This document shows, one piece after another, positions 26,501 to 39,000 of a DNA stretch of 64,000 bases (its first letter is position 1; each line of letters opens with the position of its first letter). This DNA comes from Ancylostoma caninum. Taxonomy: Eukaryota; Nematoda; Chromadorea; Rhabditida; Ancylostomatidae. The stretch covers positions 682,001-746,000 of the forward strand of contig JBAJFG010000591.1 in the NCBI GenBank assembly GCA_037903475.1. The letters run 5' to 3'. The notes beneath the pieces are model-generated. The model saw only the letters and a list, made by a program, of their open reading frames with translations. It had not been told where the DNA came from and made no database searches. The translations under genes were made by a program, and so were the position numbers.

Positions 26501-27446
26501 TATGTCATTAATTCGCTTAAGCTTACACTGTGTCTGGCTAGTGTGTTCTTCTGAGCTTATTTTCTACACACACTATCCAACTGCCTTCGTTTCACTCATA
26601 CGATGAAATTAGAAGATCTAGAAAAACATTGTGTTTTCCAGAAATTTCCAAGAACATGCTAGAGCAGGCTAAGATAGCTTAATACACTGCTGAAACACAC
26701 TTTAATTCTGTGGCATAGCTAATTAATTCCTATCTTCATCTAGGCATACCTTTTCTTTTCGAACCTCGCACTTTTGGTGCTGTTCTCAGTTGATTTTTGC
26801 TAGTTCGGCTATATTTCTTGGGAATATTGGTAATTGTCAAGACTCATGTAGCTCAGGCAATAAATATATGAGAATACAACAGCTGTACCATAAGAAATCT
26901 ATTCCTTCTTATTTTTGACCTGAAGTACTGTCTTCGCTCACTGTTGCCAATGAACGAGCCACTCTGTGCATCTACCTCTGCCCTGCCCATCTATGGACGT
27001 CTGACTCTCTCCTTTTCCACGAACCGTCCTTGTTTCTCATTTAGAATTTAGAATTTCGCCTTTTCTCACCGCTTCCCATGTCTCTGGGCTTGAAAAAAGC
27101 TGACAACACTCATTTTAAGATTAGCAGTTTTCGAATCAACCGAAAACCAACCAATGCTCGCTGTAGAGCCACAAATCAACCGCTATGACCCCTGCCTGCC
27201 ATCTTCTTCCCAGTCAAAGGTAAGCATTTACCCTTTCTACGCTTCTTCGGTTTGTAATCCCTTGGAGAACAAGCGGCTGAGACGGGGAAAAGCGTGAGGC
27301 CGGGGTGGCGACAAGTTCTTCCCCGAAAACGGGTGTCGATGTGAACCAGACATCGATTGCGCAACGTGAATCTCACGCCTGATCTCTCCCAACGTAACAG
27401 CCATGGCGAATATGAACACTTGGGAGCCATAGCCCGCTAATTGCAG
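23590..27446. other. No gene recognised upstream of the F-box gene
   Basis: AT-rich with scattered short frames. A GC hairpin (CCCCGCCC..GGGCGGGG, 25471-25508) starts a GC-rich patch of about 100 bp. The promoter and missing first exon of the F-box gene should lie near the right end. A good donor (CAAAG/GTAAGC at 27220) follows an ATG at 27185, but its phase does not match the next exon. Confidence 0.4.
25848..25917. repeat. Exact 35-bp tandem duplication
   Basis: Two perfect adjacent copies of a 35-bp unit beginning TCTTCAACAAATTCAATAGT. Recent slippage or unequal exchange. Confidence 0.9.
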
Positions 27447-30400
27447 GAAGACGGCTTCCCGTGGGCTCGGCTGCCGAAGGAGCTGCAGGTGAAAGTGCTG
27501 AAGAACCTGCAGCGGAGGGATCTGTGTCGATGTCGAGTGCTGAACAGCCAAATAAGCGAGATCATTCGGAACAATGAGAGATCGATGAAGCGAAGGCGAC
27601 TGGACCTCGTCAGGATTGAGAGGGTAGGCACTCAGAAATATCTGAAGGTTTTTTGACGGGTATTGTGAATCTTTGCTCGATCCCTGTACATCTTATGCTT
27701 GTTTATGGAAGATGGGCTAGTAATACCTATAAAAATAGGTATAGTCCGGTGAGATCCTTGAGGAGAACCACAACCGGCTACGCATTAATGATGATTCAAA
27801 TCCTTTTTCTCATTTTCTCAAAAATTAACTCTAGTAGTTTCCTTGCTCCAATCTCTAACTTTTCTGGACTTTTTGCGGATAATTGACATTTTTAAAAGTT
27901 TCACACCATTTTTCCACTTTCACACCTCCAAAATTCCCTCATTTTTGAGATCATTCGGCTAGTGAGTTAAGCTTTTCATGAACCACTTAGACCAGTGGTT
28001 CGTCCACGACCTTACGGTCGAGATTCCCGCATGGGGGTCACGAAAGTTGGGAGATGCGATGGTGTTCGCTGCATTGTCTGGTCTAAAAGATTCTAAACTT
28101 TGCCTACAAGGTCCCCCTTCCTCCCCTTTGTGGGTCCATCCTGGTGGAAATATAGGAAATCTTGCAATCCTTTCTGCTCAGCATATTTGTACCCACCGCC
28201 TAAACGCGGTTATTACTCATATGCTCTCAGCATACACAAACCCTGGAGGGAATGTCTCGAAATTTTGCTTCTTTCAAAGGGAGCCTTATGGATAACCAAT
28301 CCCAAAATTTATGTAATGGTTAATTTCTAGATTGGGCAAGGCAGAATGCAAATATCCATGAAATGTGACGAAGAGGGCAAGAATAGGAAGTGGGTCGCCT
28401 GCCAGAAAAGGAAGAGGAGAGATCCCATTGAACTATCACAGGATATCAAGGTGATTCCTTTTTCATGCGTCTTTGTTGAAAGAATTTTTGTTTTGTTCCT
28501 TTATTATCAAGTCGAAGTCCTGAAGATACCAAATCAAACATCACTTGTGAAGAATTTTTCGGCACTGCTCTAATTTTTCAGTACCAAAATCATTTTAAGA
28601 ATTACTCAAACTTGATCTATGGGGACTAATTGAATTGTTGTTCACAAAAATTACATTCGTTCTATACAGTAACACTGTTTCTGTTGATTGCGATGAGTAG
28701 GTATGTACGGTACCTCATGTTGGTGCCATGAAGTGTACTATCCACTTTAGTAGAAAACTATGAGGTTTGCAGTGTACTTTCACGCCAAAAATGGATTTGT
28801 TTGATAACAAATGTTTTTCAAGGCTGTACTTTCCTCTCTGATTGGGCTTTGAAATGCGCATGTAATTTAGTGCAATTGCTTCCTGACGTGTAGCAATTAT
28901 TAGCAATTGAAGTCAGAGAGAAGAGTACAGTTTCCGTTCTGGTGAAATTTGTCGTTTGAAAAAGAACAATGCTCGCGTGATTTTTGAGGGTTTTAAAATC
29001 ATCACCATGGTTTCAAACAAAAAAAAGAGACGGATTGTGTCGAAGTTTTCATTTTTTGTAAGAAGCCGATTTGAAATATCTTTCTACACCTAACCTAGAA
29101 AACAATTCTTGTCGGTCGTACTTTTTTTTGCAACGTTTTTGTGATCCAACGAATTATCAGTCTTGAAAATCATTTTTGAACATTAGGAATTGGGAAAAAC
29201 CTCCACTTGTGTTGGAAATAATTTCAATGACAGGTACCAGTAGCTATATCCAAGAGCTCCTGACTTGAAAGCGTTATAAACTCCTACTACTGCGCATCGG
29301 ACGAGTTTCCTTGACGGAAGGTTCTACATTTGTACCACTGTTGCATTTCCCGTTGAGTTCCGTCTTCCTGGTGAATGACAGTATCAGCACAGTCAACTCG
29401 ATATCAATAACAACAGTCGATTCAACAGTAATAGACAATATCAAATTTTAACCAACCAATATCAATAATCGATTTTGGCCGGAAAAACTTATCTGCGGAG
29501 GAATTGTGGGCAGATTGTAGTCTCTTTGAAAGCATTCCCGGTTCATGCATAGTGCGTTTCACCATGCACGATAGTTGGGAAGGCAGCAGAGAGGAAAAGA
29601 ACGTGAGAAAGAGTGCACCAATTAGAGAGGAACGAGGGAAAAGCAGGTTATCCGGCGGCTACACAACTATTGTCGCGTTTGGAACAGACTATATATAGGT
29701 TTTATGCATTTCCATCCCTTCTACCGCTCTCCTTTATTTCTCCTAGATGATCAAATATCAATACCTTCATCCACGGCATCATCTGCCACATGAATAGTGC
29801 GATCCTTTAAAAAAAATTTCCAGAAGGCGTTCATCGACCTTTATCACGTCGCTGTGACAGTCGCTCCTGTGGATCCCCTCGCCCTTCTCGGAGAACGCTC
29901 GCTGAACTCTGAGCCCAGCTCTTCGACTGAGCTACCTTCGGCTATCGTGGATCGTCTGATGGAAGTCACCAAAGGCAGCCAAATTGACCGACTGAGGATT
30001 AATGAGGTTTGCTTCCAATGCTAAAAGAGAAAACTGTATAATATTTGAATTATTCCACTAAGCTTTCCCGATTTTTATTTGAATTGGCAGCTTTTTTGCA
30101 GAAAAAAAACCATCTGCATCACATTGGAAAGCAATACAGTTCCTTGCAGGCTGACGTTGTCAGAACCATGGAAATTTGTTGGAAAAACGACAACTTTATG
30201 TTTGATAACTGTATAGTTTTCCACAAACCACATTTTATCCTCATTCCTTACTAGGATTTTTCGATAACTATTAACTTAGAGTACGGATCAGTCACTCTTG
30301 CATTGCAGAATACTACCGGTCTCGTCTGTCGCGCCGCACTACCTACGCGTGGCGGCAGGCCAGCTGGACGCAGTTGTGGTCGGGCGGTGTTTTCCACCGT

Positions 30401-31484
30401 TTTCGCTATGTATTTGTCTTCATTCCGAAATGCTTGGATGAAAACATAAGCAAAACATCAGTACCGCAAAGCCTGACAACCACAGCGCCCAGCTGATATG
30501 CCGCGTCGCGGAGGCGGTGCGGTGCGGAAGACCAGACCTGCGGTGTTCTGAGACGCAAGAGTGATTGACCGGCACTGTATGATGCTTCAATAGCTTTGAT
30601 CAGATAATAAATTTAAGAAATAGAATAGAATGAGATGGACAATAGAATTTTTCTAAGAATACTTCAATATGATTTTATTGATTGATTATTTTACCGATTA
30701 TTTTTTATTGATGGTGATTTTATTCTGATAGTTTTCCTTCCACAAACTTCATCACATCATTAACAGGAAGAAACTATAGCAGATGTGAACTTTTCAAAAA
30801 GGAACCATATCCGGAATATTCCACTTGACATGCCCTTTTTTACCATCTAAGCCACTTGCTTTGCAGATGGAGCTCTCCGACACCTCCTTGTCCCAGATTG
30901 CCAATTGCCTACGCAGCACGGAGTGTCAAGTTCGTCTCCTGTCACTCGAGCTGACCTCGCTCGCCTCCGTCAGCCCCGCGGGCCTTCTCCGATTCGTCCG
31001 CGACGTCGCTCCCATGGACCTCGTCTTCCGGATGCTGCGCGGCTGCACGCCAGAACATTTCGGGCCCGAGCTGTGTCGATTCCTCGTCAGTCGACGCTTC
31101 TTCAGCGTCTCCGAGCTGGTCGACGAGCAGAGCAACGACGTCGCTCTGTCATTGGACGACGCGATTCTGAACGAACTCTCCGCGTCCACGTTTCAAATTG
31201 CCGCGCACAGCTCGATTACTGTAGATGGATTACGGTCGTTTGTCAAGGTTTGTGTGAGCGCTGTTACCGTCTCGTCGCGAGCGTGTTTTCTTCAGTTTTT
31301 GAGCATTCTTGCGGTTTTGCAGGCGTTCGCTAACGGAACAAGAACTCTCGTGGCGGCCAGCATCAAGACGAATTTTCCACTTCAAGGAATCCCTTTTCCT
31401 CTTGACGGAAAAGTAAAAATTCACATCGAGGACGAGAAGACTATCAATATTTCCTCTATAGTGTCTCCCCGCACAGTCCTTTAG
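27447..31484 (+). CDS. F-box domain protein, first exon not identified
   Basis: Exons 27447-27623, 28331-28450, 29824-30006, 30867-31247 and 31323-31484 all join in phase 0 and encode 340 aa to the stop. The first exon visible has the F-box: WARLPKELQVKVLKNLQ then RRDLCRCRVLN, the pattern that binds SKP1 in SCF ubiquitin ligases. It is followed by a basic segment (MKRRRLDL) and, in later exons, a C-terminal region rich in leucine (LSQIANCLRS, VDGLRSFVK) that I cannot assign to a named domain. Nematodes have hundreds of F-box genes, many fast evolving; the substrate is unknown. An in-frame TAA at 27438 just before the acceptor means at least one more exon lies upstream. Additional exons inside the 1.4-kb intron 28451-29823 are possible. 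Confidence 0.82.
29551..29696. repeat. Relic related to the repeat at 23254-23587
   Basis: Shares GTGCGTTTCACC near one end and TTTGGAACAGACTATA near the other with the 23254 element. It lies in an intron of the F-box gene. Confidence 0.4.
30279..30577. mobile_element. 299-bp GC-rich TA-flanked MITE
   Basis: The two ends are imperfect inverses for about 95 bp. The left reads GATCAGTCACTCTTGC and the right, complemented, GGTCAATCACTCTTGC; both continue with CCGCACYNCC and CAGCTGG blocks. TA lies at 30277-30278 and 30578-30579. The element is in the intron before the largest F-box exon. Confidence 0.72.
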
Positions 31485-31918
31485 AGTATGCGATTGTACA
31501 TAAGATTTTATATTTATTAATGAAGAGTTACTGTGCATATTATTGATGTTTGTTATGAATAAGAGATATTTCATTACTATAAGTTGTATTTCTGCGCTCG
31601 CGCTGGTAATCCTGCGGAATTCTCGTGGATTCGATGGTGCTTTGTCATCGGCGCTATCTGCACGTGCCATCGGCATTTTCCGTGCCGGCATTAATTCGCA
31701 TATCGGCATGATCCGCGAATGAATGACATCGTCTGGCTCAACAAATCCTCGTCCGGAAACGGCGGCTCACACGGGATTGCTCCACTAGGGCTATGACGAT
31801 GTGTGTAGAAAGAACCAGTAGGAATCTGAATTCGAATCGTATGAGGAGCAACTTCGCAAAATGAAACGACGTAATATTGCTCACTCAGAGTTGTTCGCGC
31901 CGTTGTTAAGGCCACCTC
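31485..31918. other. 3' flank of the F-box gene
   Basis: Presumed 3' UTR. A weak GAATAAG signal lies near 31556; no canonical AATAAA was seen. No other gene is evident. Confidence 0.4.
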
Positions 31919-32145
31919 CTCAGGTGGGAAAATTCCAGTAGATCTCGCTTATTTTTCGGGCGAAGTTCGCGTAAATTCCAGTGGATTTCGCTTATTTTCG
32001 GGCGGAATTCGCGTAAATTCCAGTGGATATCACTCATTTTCTGGAGATTTACGCGTAGTTTTCGGGTGAAATCGGGAAATTTGGGCAGAAAATAAGCGAA
32101 AGCTGCTGGAAAGCACACGTAATCTAGTGGAATTTTTCACCTGAG
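31919..32145. repeat. CTCAGGTG foldback repeat, copy B (complete)
   Basis: 227 bp bounded by CTCAGGTGGGAAAATTCCAG and its inverse GTGGAATTTTTCACCTGAG. Inside, a unit of about 43 bp built on CGCGTAAATTCCAGTGGATT and CGCTTATTTTTCGGGCG repeats about three times, then reappears in inverse orientation. No coding potential is seen. It matches copy A (11871) as reverse complement. Confidence 0.82.
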
Positions 32146-34166
32146 TCAAACAGGGGTTTGAAAGATTCCTTTTCTCTATCATTAGAGATAAAATTTGTAA
32201 AGGAATCAAACTAATTTGCACTTGTCTTTGCGAAAAGCAAGAGCTAGGGAATGATATGTAACTCTCACGTCTAGGACATTCGATGCTCCTTCCAGTTCTT
32301 TTTCCGACGCATTGCTCTCGAAATTTTAGTTACTTTACTCTAAAAGGGTGGTGCCTTCATGTCATCTCCACATTTGCTCCCGCTTCAGTAGATGTTATGT
32401 CTTTTCTCTCAAGTAGTAGTGCATCCGCGAATTTGAAACTATTAAACTACGGAAACGTCCGTAATATTAGAGTATGTAGGTGTATGATTTGTCTCGGATG
32501 TTTCTTTGTGGTCAGGTAAGAAACGGGTGGCCGCTTGGACAGCAAGCAGAATTTGTAAACCACTCTTAAGCGTCTGAAGACAACGATATTGTCCGAATCC
32601 CGTGCAAATTAATGGATAAATTCAGCTAACAACTGGTCATCATAACGCTTATACGGCCTCCGAAAACATGAAGATCTATCAGTGCAAAAACAGGCCTTTG
32701 ATTCTTATATTATGAAACAACTGATTATCGGAAGAAGCGAAGATAGTCCACTCAGATTATGTCTTGCTGGACTTCACATACTTAAGCTATGTATCAATAT
32801 TTAAACGAATATTCCGGAACAATAGTCGAACTCGAATTTTCCCTACCCGATTACTCAAAAATCCAAGAAAAAAATCCTGAAATTCGATTAGTCGAATGCT
32901 CGAATGCGCAAAAGAAAATCCGAGCATCAATGTATTAACCCAACACTGGTGTTCGATCCTTGCACAGAAGCAAGTGACTCTCTCACTACTGCCCTCTTGA
33001 AGGAATGTAGGGATTGACATGAGCCTAACGAAGAATGGATTAGTCTCATTAAGCCAATTATTTTGGCACATCCGGGAGTGATTGGAAAGACGCCAAGGGG
33101 ACAGGTGCTGTACGGGGAAAAGAACAAGCACCTATGATAGTGAGCCAATGCACTTCTCGCACCAGGGATGGCCAATTATTTATTTTTGAGTGAACTGCCT
33201 TGTGCACCATCAGCATCCGTAGCATCACGCAATTTTCATGTGTAATTCACACAATTTATGTGCACTAATGTACCCCATATTTGTCTCAAAATAGTTAAAA
33301 TCTTCATTTTGAATAGGTTAGTAAGTTCCACCATTCAGCCGCGCCCTACATTTGTGAGATGCATGATGCTCGCTTCAAAACTATTCGCAAAAGAACATCG
33401 TGGGAATCTAACCACGTGTCCTTGAGGCGAGAGTTACGCTGTTCTTGAAATTTTCGTTGCTTTTGGAATTGCACAACTTTTTTTTTCTAAAAGGGATTCC
33501 ATTTTTCGGATGAGAATGTTAGAAAAATAATTAATCTCTGCCCTGACTCTGCAGCTTTGTCTAACGGTGGTCGATGTGAGCGCACAGGATCATAGACGGT
33601 GACTCCTGAACGAAAAAGGCCTAACTGTGTGATAAGTGAAAAAATGTTGTACTATGACAAATTCATTTCAAAGTTACTCTAATATCCTTTATATTTTCAT
33701 GAATTCTACGTGCATCGTCGAAAACCCGTTCACTCACCTATTAGGAGTGGCTGGATTTTTAGGTTCTGTTGGGCGTGTCTGAAATTTCCCCGGTTTCTTA
33801 CAGTGCCTTGATATATTGTACTCCTTATGACTTCTTGTTTGAGGCTCTGAGAACAGATGTCAAATGGAAATTAGTTATTTTCAAGGTGTTATACACAAAC
33901 AAGCCGAAAAAAAAATGGAATATTCTGTGACCATGATTTCTTCCCAGTTGTAAAAACCTCCCAGAAGTTTCATAAGTACCCCCTCCCCCGTTAGGAGTCA
34001 CTTTCCATAATTCTGCTGCAAGTGATGAGTGCAAAGTGAGTCATAGTTCTTTGTTATCCTTTATTTTCTCGAAATCCACTGAATTGCTGTTTCTCCTCTG
34101 GGAAAATTACTGATCTACTTCATTTCTTGTGAAACAACTATTCGAAGTATGTAGTACATGGTAATT
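32146..34166. other. No gene recognised
   Basis: Only short open frames (up to 114 codons, minus strand at 33131-32787) with no family similarity and no consistent splice structure. Confidence 0.4.
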
Positions 34167-34168
34167 TA

Positions 34169-34975
34169 TAGGGTGCGGCAAAAGTCTTTGGACAAGCGTA
34201 ATCGCTCGCGTAAAAACATATGTACGGAAGAGCAACTTCAAAAAAGTAATAGTCATTTTTTGTTTATGGCCAAGTTATGCGCATAAATATCATTTTTGGT
34301 ATTAGTGTTCGCTCCTCTCGTAGGAACACAGACTTCGGAAAGTCCAAGTGAGATGTGGTCTCTGGCGCGCAGGTAGTGGAGGTAGTTTTTCCCTCACCAC
34401 TTCTCTATCTACCTGCGAAGAGATCCCAAATTTCTATTAGAGTTAGAAGAAGCCTTTTAGTATGGACCCTAGAAAAATCTCCAGGGAAATAGGTAAGGCA
34501 TCTTTAGGGTCATTGCTAGCAGTGATTTTGGCAACGATCAAAATTTTTGCCAACAAACACGGAAATCGCGCTTTCATAGCTATTTTCGCTTGTTTAACGG
34601 CAATTTCACCACTGTTTTTTGTGATGGACTTGCTAATTTGCTCTTTTTTAATATATATGCTCTGATTTGGGATTTATAAAATGATGAAATTACCTTCTAA
34701 AGAGAGCACTCTTCTCTACTGCAAAGATAGAGCTAAATAAGCGTCTATCTAGGTCCTACACCTAGCTTGCAAGATTTCGTGGTGTTCTGAAGATTCTATG
34801 GGCTAAGATCTTAACAATACCACACAGGATTTTCGACTCTGTTACGGAACTGTAGACAAGGCCCGAGATCAATTTGACTTCCTCAATGTGCTCGCCGAGC
34901 CAATGTCGCATGTACCATTTTCCAAGCCTGCCACCAGTGGAGGAAAATTCAGGCAAGCACTTTTGCCGCACCCTG
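34169..34975. mobile_element. 807-bp Tc1/mariner-like element with (C/T)AGGGTGCGG ends
   Basis: The left end TAGGGTGCGGCAAAAGT mirrors the right end (complement CAGGGTGCGGCAAAAGT). TA flanks both sides (34167-34168 and 34976-34977). The ends are of the same CAGGGTG class as the element at 10870. The interior has short frames only (69 codons on the minus strand at its right end), without a recognisable DDE domain. Confidence 0.78.
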
Positions 34976-34977
34976 TA

Positions 34978-36029
34978 AGTATTTTCAAATTACACCTCAG
35001 TCTTTGCGCACTTTTGGTTAAGGAAAAGGATCACGAAATTTTCAAAGGGCCCGAACAATGTTTTATGTGATCCGGCATAGTCGGTGACCGTCATAGATCC
35101 TTGATTTTCCATTAACTATGCAAGCAGCAGGAACAGCGTAACGCATCTAGTTCAAAGTCTAGGTTTATCTCCCCCCTCACTCCCGCCCTCCCTACACCCA
35201 TCCTGTTCTCGGTTACTGCTGAAGCCACATTCCTAGTAATATTTGAGGAATATGGTAGCAATTTCGTTAAGAATGGGAGCGAGTAAGGGACAATTCGTAT
35301 AGGTTCTGAAAATGACAATGTATTTCGCTGTTCACTACGTTCCTGCTGCACAATTAGCAGAGTAAGACACCTGGAATCTCCATCAGCCAGTCAGACCGTC
35401 TGTCATGTCACGATGTCTGTCATGTAGCCGACATCGGCCGTAGTTGGCATAAAAGCGAAGTAAACTCTGGAGCCACATGGCGGCAGATAGTATCTGCTGC
35501 GATGACGCCGTGCCGATCTAATCTTCGAGGCGGGAAAACCAACACCATGAAAGACATGTCATCTTGTTCAGCAGGAACCAGCACTTCTGTCACTCCGCGA
35601 ACTGAGAGACTTTCTGAGGCCTCAATCAGGTCAGGGATGAGATATTTTCCTCTTCTAGGATCTCAGCATGTGCTTCATAAGCCCGAACAGAATTCGAGCA
35701 AATGAAAATCTGTAGTAATTAAGGAACCAAATGGTTTGCTTACGTTGCCTATATTCTTACCATCCATAGAGGTGTTTTCAAGAATCACTCTTACAAGAAA
35801 GTGAATTGCTGTACGAAAATCCGGTCCAGGAGAAATTGCTAGGATAATTGACGAAAAGAACAAATAACCTCATAGAAGGAACCACTCGCTAGCTGAACGA
35901 ATCGATGCAATCACATGAAATGTCCAGAATCCATACGGTTTGAGTCACGCCGCGCGCTCGTCCTCGGAACGCGCTCATTATGAGGGCGGCCTTGCTCACC
36001 TCGTCGCCTCCTGCAATTTGTATCGGCCG
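34978..36029. other. Upstream region of the secreted-protein gene
   Basis: No confirmed gene. An ATG-led frame at about 35547-35629 (MKDMSSCSAGTSTS..) runs into a donor-like GTCAGG, but nothing downstream joins it. A patch with repeated CTGTCATGT sits at about 35400-35425. Confidence 0.35.
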
Positions 36030-39000
36030 ATGGCGCCCCTTCACTTCAACGCTCTACGAGTTTTTCTTCTCATCATTGTCTACACAGGCCTAGCAACAGC
36101 AGAGTGAGTTTGTCCTTGATTTTTTCCCCTCAAAAAGTCTAACCATTAACCAGAATTTTCGCCAGAACCTGGACTATCGTTGTGAAATTTTTTGTGCCAG
36201 AATTTTCCGTGAGAAAAAAAAAACTCCATGTATCCTTGATCCATGGCCCTGTTTGGCAACATATTCGGGCTCTGCTCATGCCTGCAAATTATGTGTGTTT
36301 TGCTATATGTCACAATTTCTGAATGCAGACCGCACACTCCTACCAGATGTGGGGGAAGGGAGGGGTCAAAGATGATTGGCACCATTTTCTACCTCATATC
36401 CAGTAAAAACTCCTTGTGGCAGCACGGATTATGACTTTTGACAACAAGGGATTTGATTTTTTATAATACATACTTTATAATACGTATTTATAACACGTAT
36501 AGATACTCTGACATTTGACAATATAGTAGAGTGCTCTTGATTTGGATCATATGGGTCCCAGCCTCAAGACGTTACATATTTGAGCGCTTTGATCCCAGGC
36601 GATTGTTTACGTCTGCAAAGAATAAACAATTTATTGGTCATTAAGACATGCGTAGCTGTAATAAAATACATCTTCTTCTTTCTTTGCTTTGGTTTTCACT
36701 AAGTTTAGCAAAAATTTTCCCACAGAGCTTCAACAACGAGATCACCTCACATTTTCAGGAATGTATACTGCACCTATTATCGGGAAACGAATGAGATCAC
36801 TTGCGGGTAAGATCCTTGGTGAAGAAATTTCGTACCACTCCCTCTTATTTTTTATCGTCCATGTTCAGAATCGTTACATGCGCCACACATATTCCACCAA
36901 ATGCTGATCTTGAGAAGGAGGGATTAGATGTGAAGCTTCCACGAGGATGGTGAGATTTTCTTTTTCCAAATATGCATATTTAACTGTGCATCTCAGTTTT
37001 TTTTTCAGTTTTTTTTCTATGGTTCCACTACTAAAACACCTACAGTATACGTCAATGATGGTGGCCCAACCGCGGCCCCGAGAAGGACGCGGCGCAACCG
37101 CGCCGCATGCACCGGAATCGATGTCGTCTGCCGCCAGAATGCTATTTCTTTCTTTGCTTCCCGATTTTGTCAAAATCCTTAAATAGGATAGAAAAGCTGC
37201 CAGAAATAGCATAACAGCAGTGGAAGACATAGGTTGCAGCGCGCGCGGCGCGGTTGCGCGACGTCCTTCTCGAAGCCGCGGATGGGTCACCGCCATTGAC
37301 ATCCACTGTACGTATGTACATGTATTGCACTACAATTCATGATAACCATCACACTTTTCAATTCATTCGTTTTTTTTTTCAAATATCCCACCCTCTCATA
37401 CCTCCGAATACATGAATTTTCCAATAATCAGGTTCTTCGACTACACGAATCAACCAAACAGAGCAGTTCAAGTTTTGTGTATCTCATAAAATTCCTGCGC
37501 ATTCTACTTCTTTTCTGTGCATATCAATACCGGTCATTTCACTCTCCAGAGAATCCAATTTTTGAAAGGAATTCCCGTTTCGTATTTTTCATTTAAAACA
37601 CTCTGGAGGGGATCCGCACTATCACGACTTCAGGGCGTCTTTTCTTCGAGACTAGTTGCTTCAACCTTGGAATGGCAAGACAATTTTTCTGGATACCTTT
37701 TTAAGAAATTTCTCTTGAATGGTGGATAATTAGATGGCTACCCCTGTGTATGTCGATATCGCACGATATCGTAACTGATTTTCTGCATATTCCAGCTATT
37801 CTGGCAGGGTACGGAAGAGTAGATGCGCTCTGCCATTTCTCAAAATGATCGATACATCATTTTCTGCATCTCATATAAATTCAGCCCAAATTTCCACCGT
37901 TTTTCTCATATTTACTTGTAGAAATTGGCTCTTTTTTTTGTATTTTCCCTAGAAATCACCTCCAGTGCTGATATGGCAAAAATCTTTACCTAACGATTCC
38001 CTGATACTCCACAGCAGTGGCGGATGCGGAAATTAGGCGGGAGGGGGAGGGGCGTGGGAAAAAAGTGGAGTCTCCGCCGCCTTGGGGAGCCACATGGAAA
38101 ATAAAATTAATGAAACGATTAATTATAATAATAAATAATAGATATAGAATAATATTAAAAATAGTAATAAAAATAATTAAGAATAAAATAATAAAGACTT
38201 TTATTTATATTGTTAAGTAATTTCGAAAATTTAGCGACCCATTCTCGAGCACCCCCCCGCCCATCCCCCCTGCGTCCGTCACTACTCCATAGGTATTTTG
38301 AGTTGCTCTTGCACACTTCAATAAACACCGGAATCTGCAATACCAGTAACGAAATCAAGGAAAGCATCGTCAGATATTTCACAGAAGCCAGGTGATCCAT
38401 CCATTTAGAGTTCAATGGTATGGGCTTTTAAGAGCGGGGTCTTGACGACCACACCTCATACGATGGAAGGAATAGTTGCAAGGCACGCAAGAATTATTTG
38501 CACCCATTTTCCGGTCCCAAACAGGAGCGGTCACTAGATTCGTGGGCAATTTTGCAAGTATGTTTGCTTGAGCCACTACTCTAAACGATTTGTTTTCCAA
38601 ATTACTCATTCCAGACTCGATGAAACTCTACTGATGGCGCAACCCATGATTCGCGATTTTCATATCACGAGATTCCTAGAAAAGACGCCAATTTTGAAAA
38701 CGCTTGCTGCTTACCCTGAAAATGGCATGAGCAGACATGATCAAAATGGCTGGTCATTTCGCTCAACCGTCCCATTTTGAGACCGAAAATGTACACGCAG
38801 ATAATTCTGGTGCACTTTGCAGTTAGGGTTTCTTCCACGAGATAAGGGCAATTTATACCAGGTGCGTGCGTCAGTCGCGCATCAGTCGCACGCATCCATT
38901 TGTAAGGGATTTTCGATGAAGACCGGTCAACACGGCATGTGCATCCTCAATGAAAAGAACGCGCGGCCGTCGCGAGGCCGTAAACGCGTGCGTCTGAGCT

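Noticed and set aside
27176..27551. Minus-strand frames of 84-104 codons upstream of and across the F-box exon
   Set aside because: They overlap the F-box coding exon and have no recognisable family.
30905..31333. 142-codon Arg-rich plus frame and 159-codon minus frame (31709-31230) over the F-box gene
   Set aside because: Shadows of the GC-rich F-box exons in other frames; the phase-0 frame has the domain continuity and matching splice sites.
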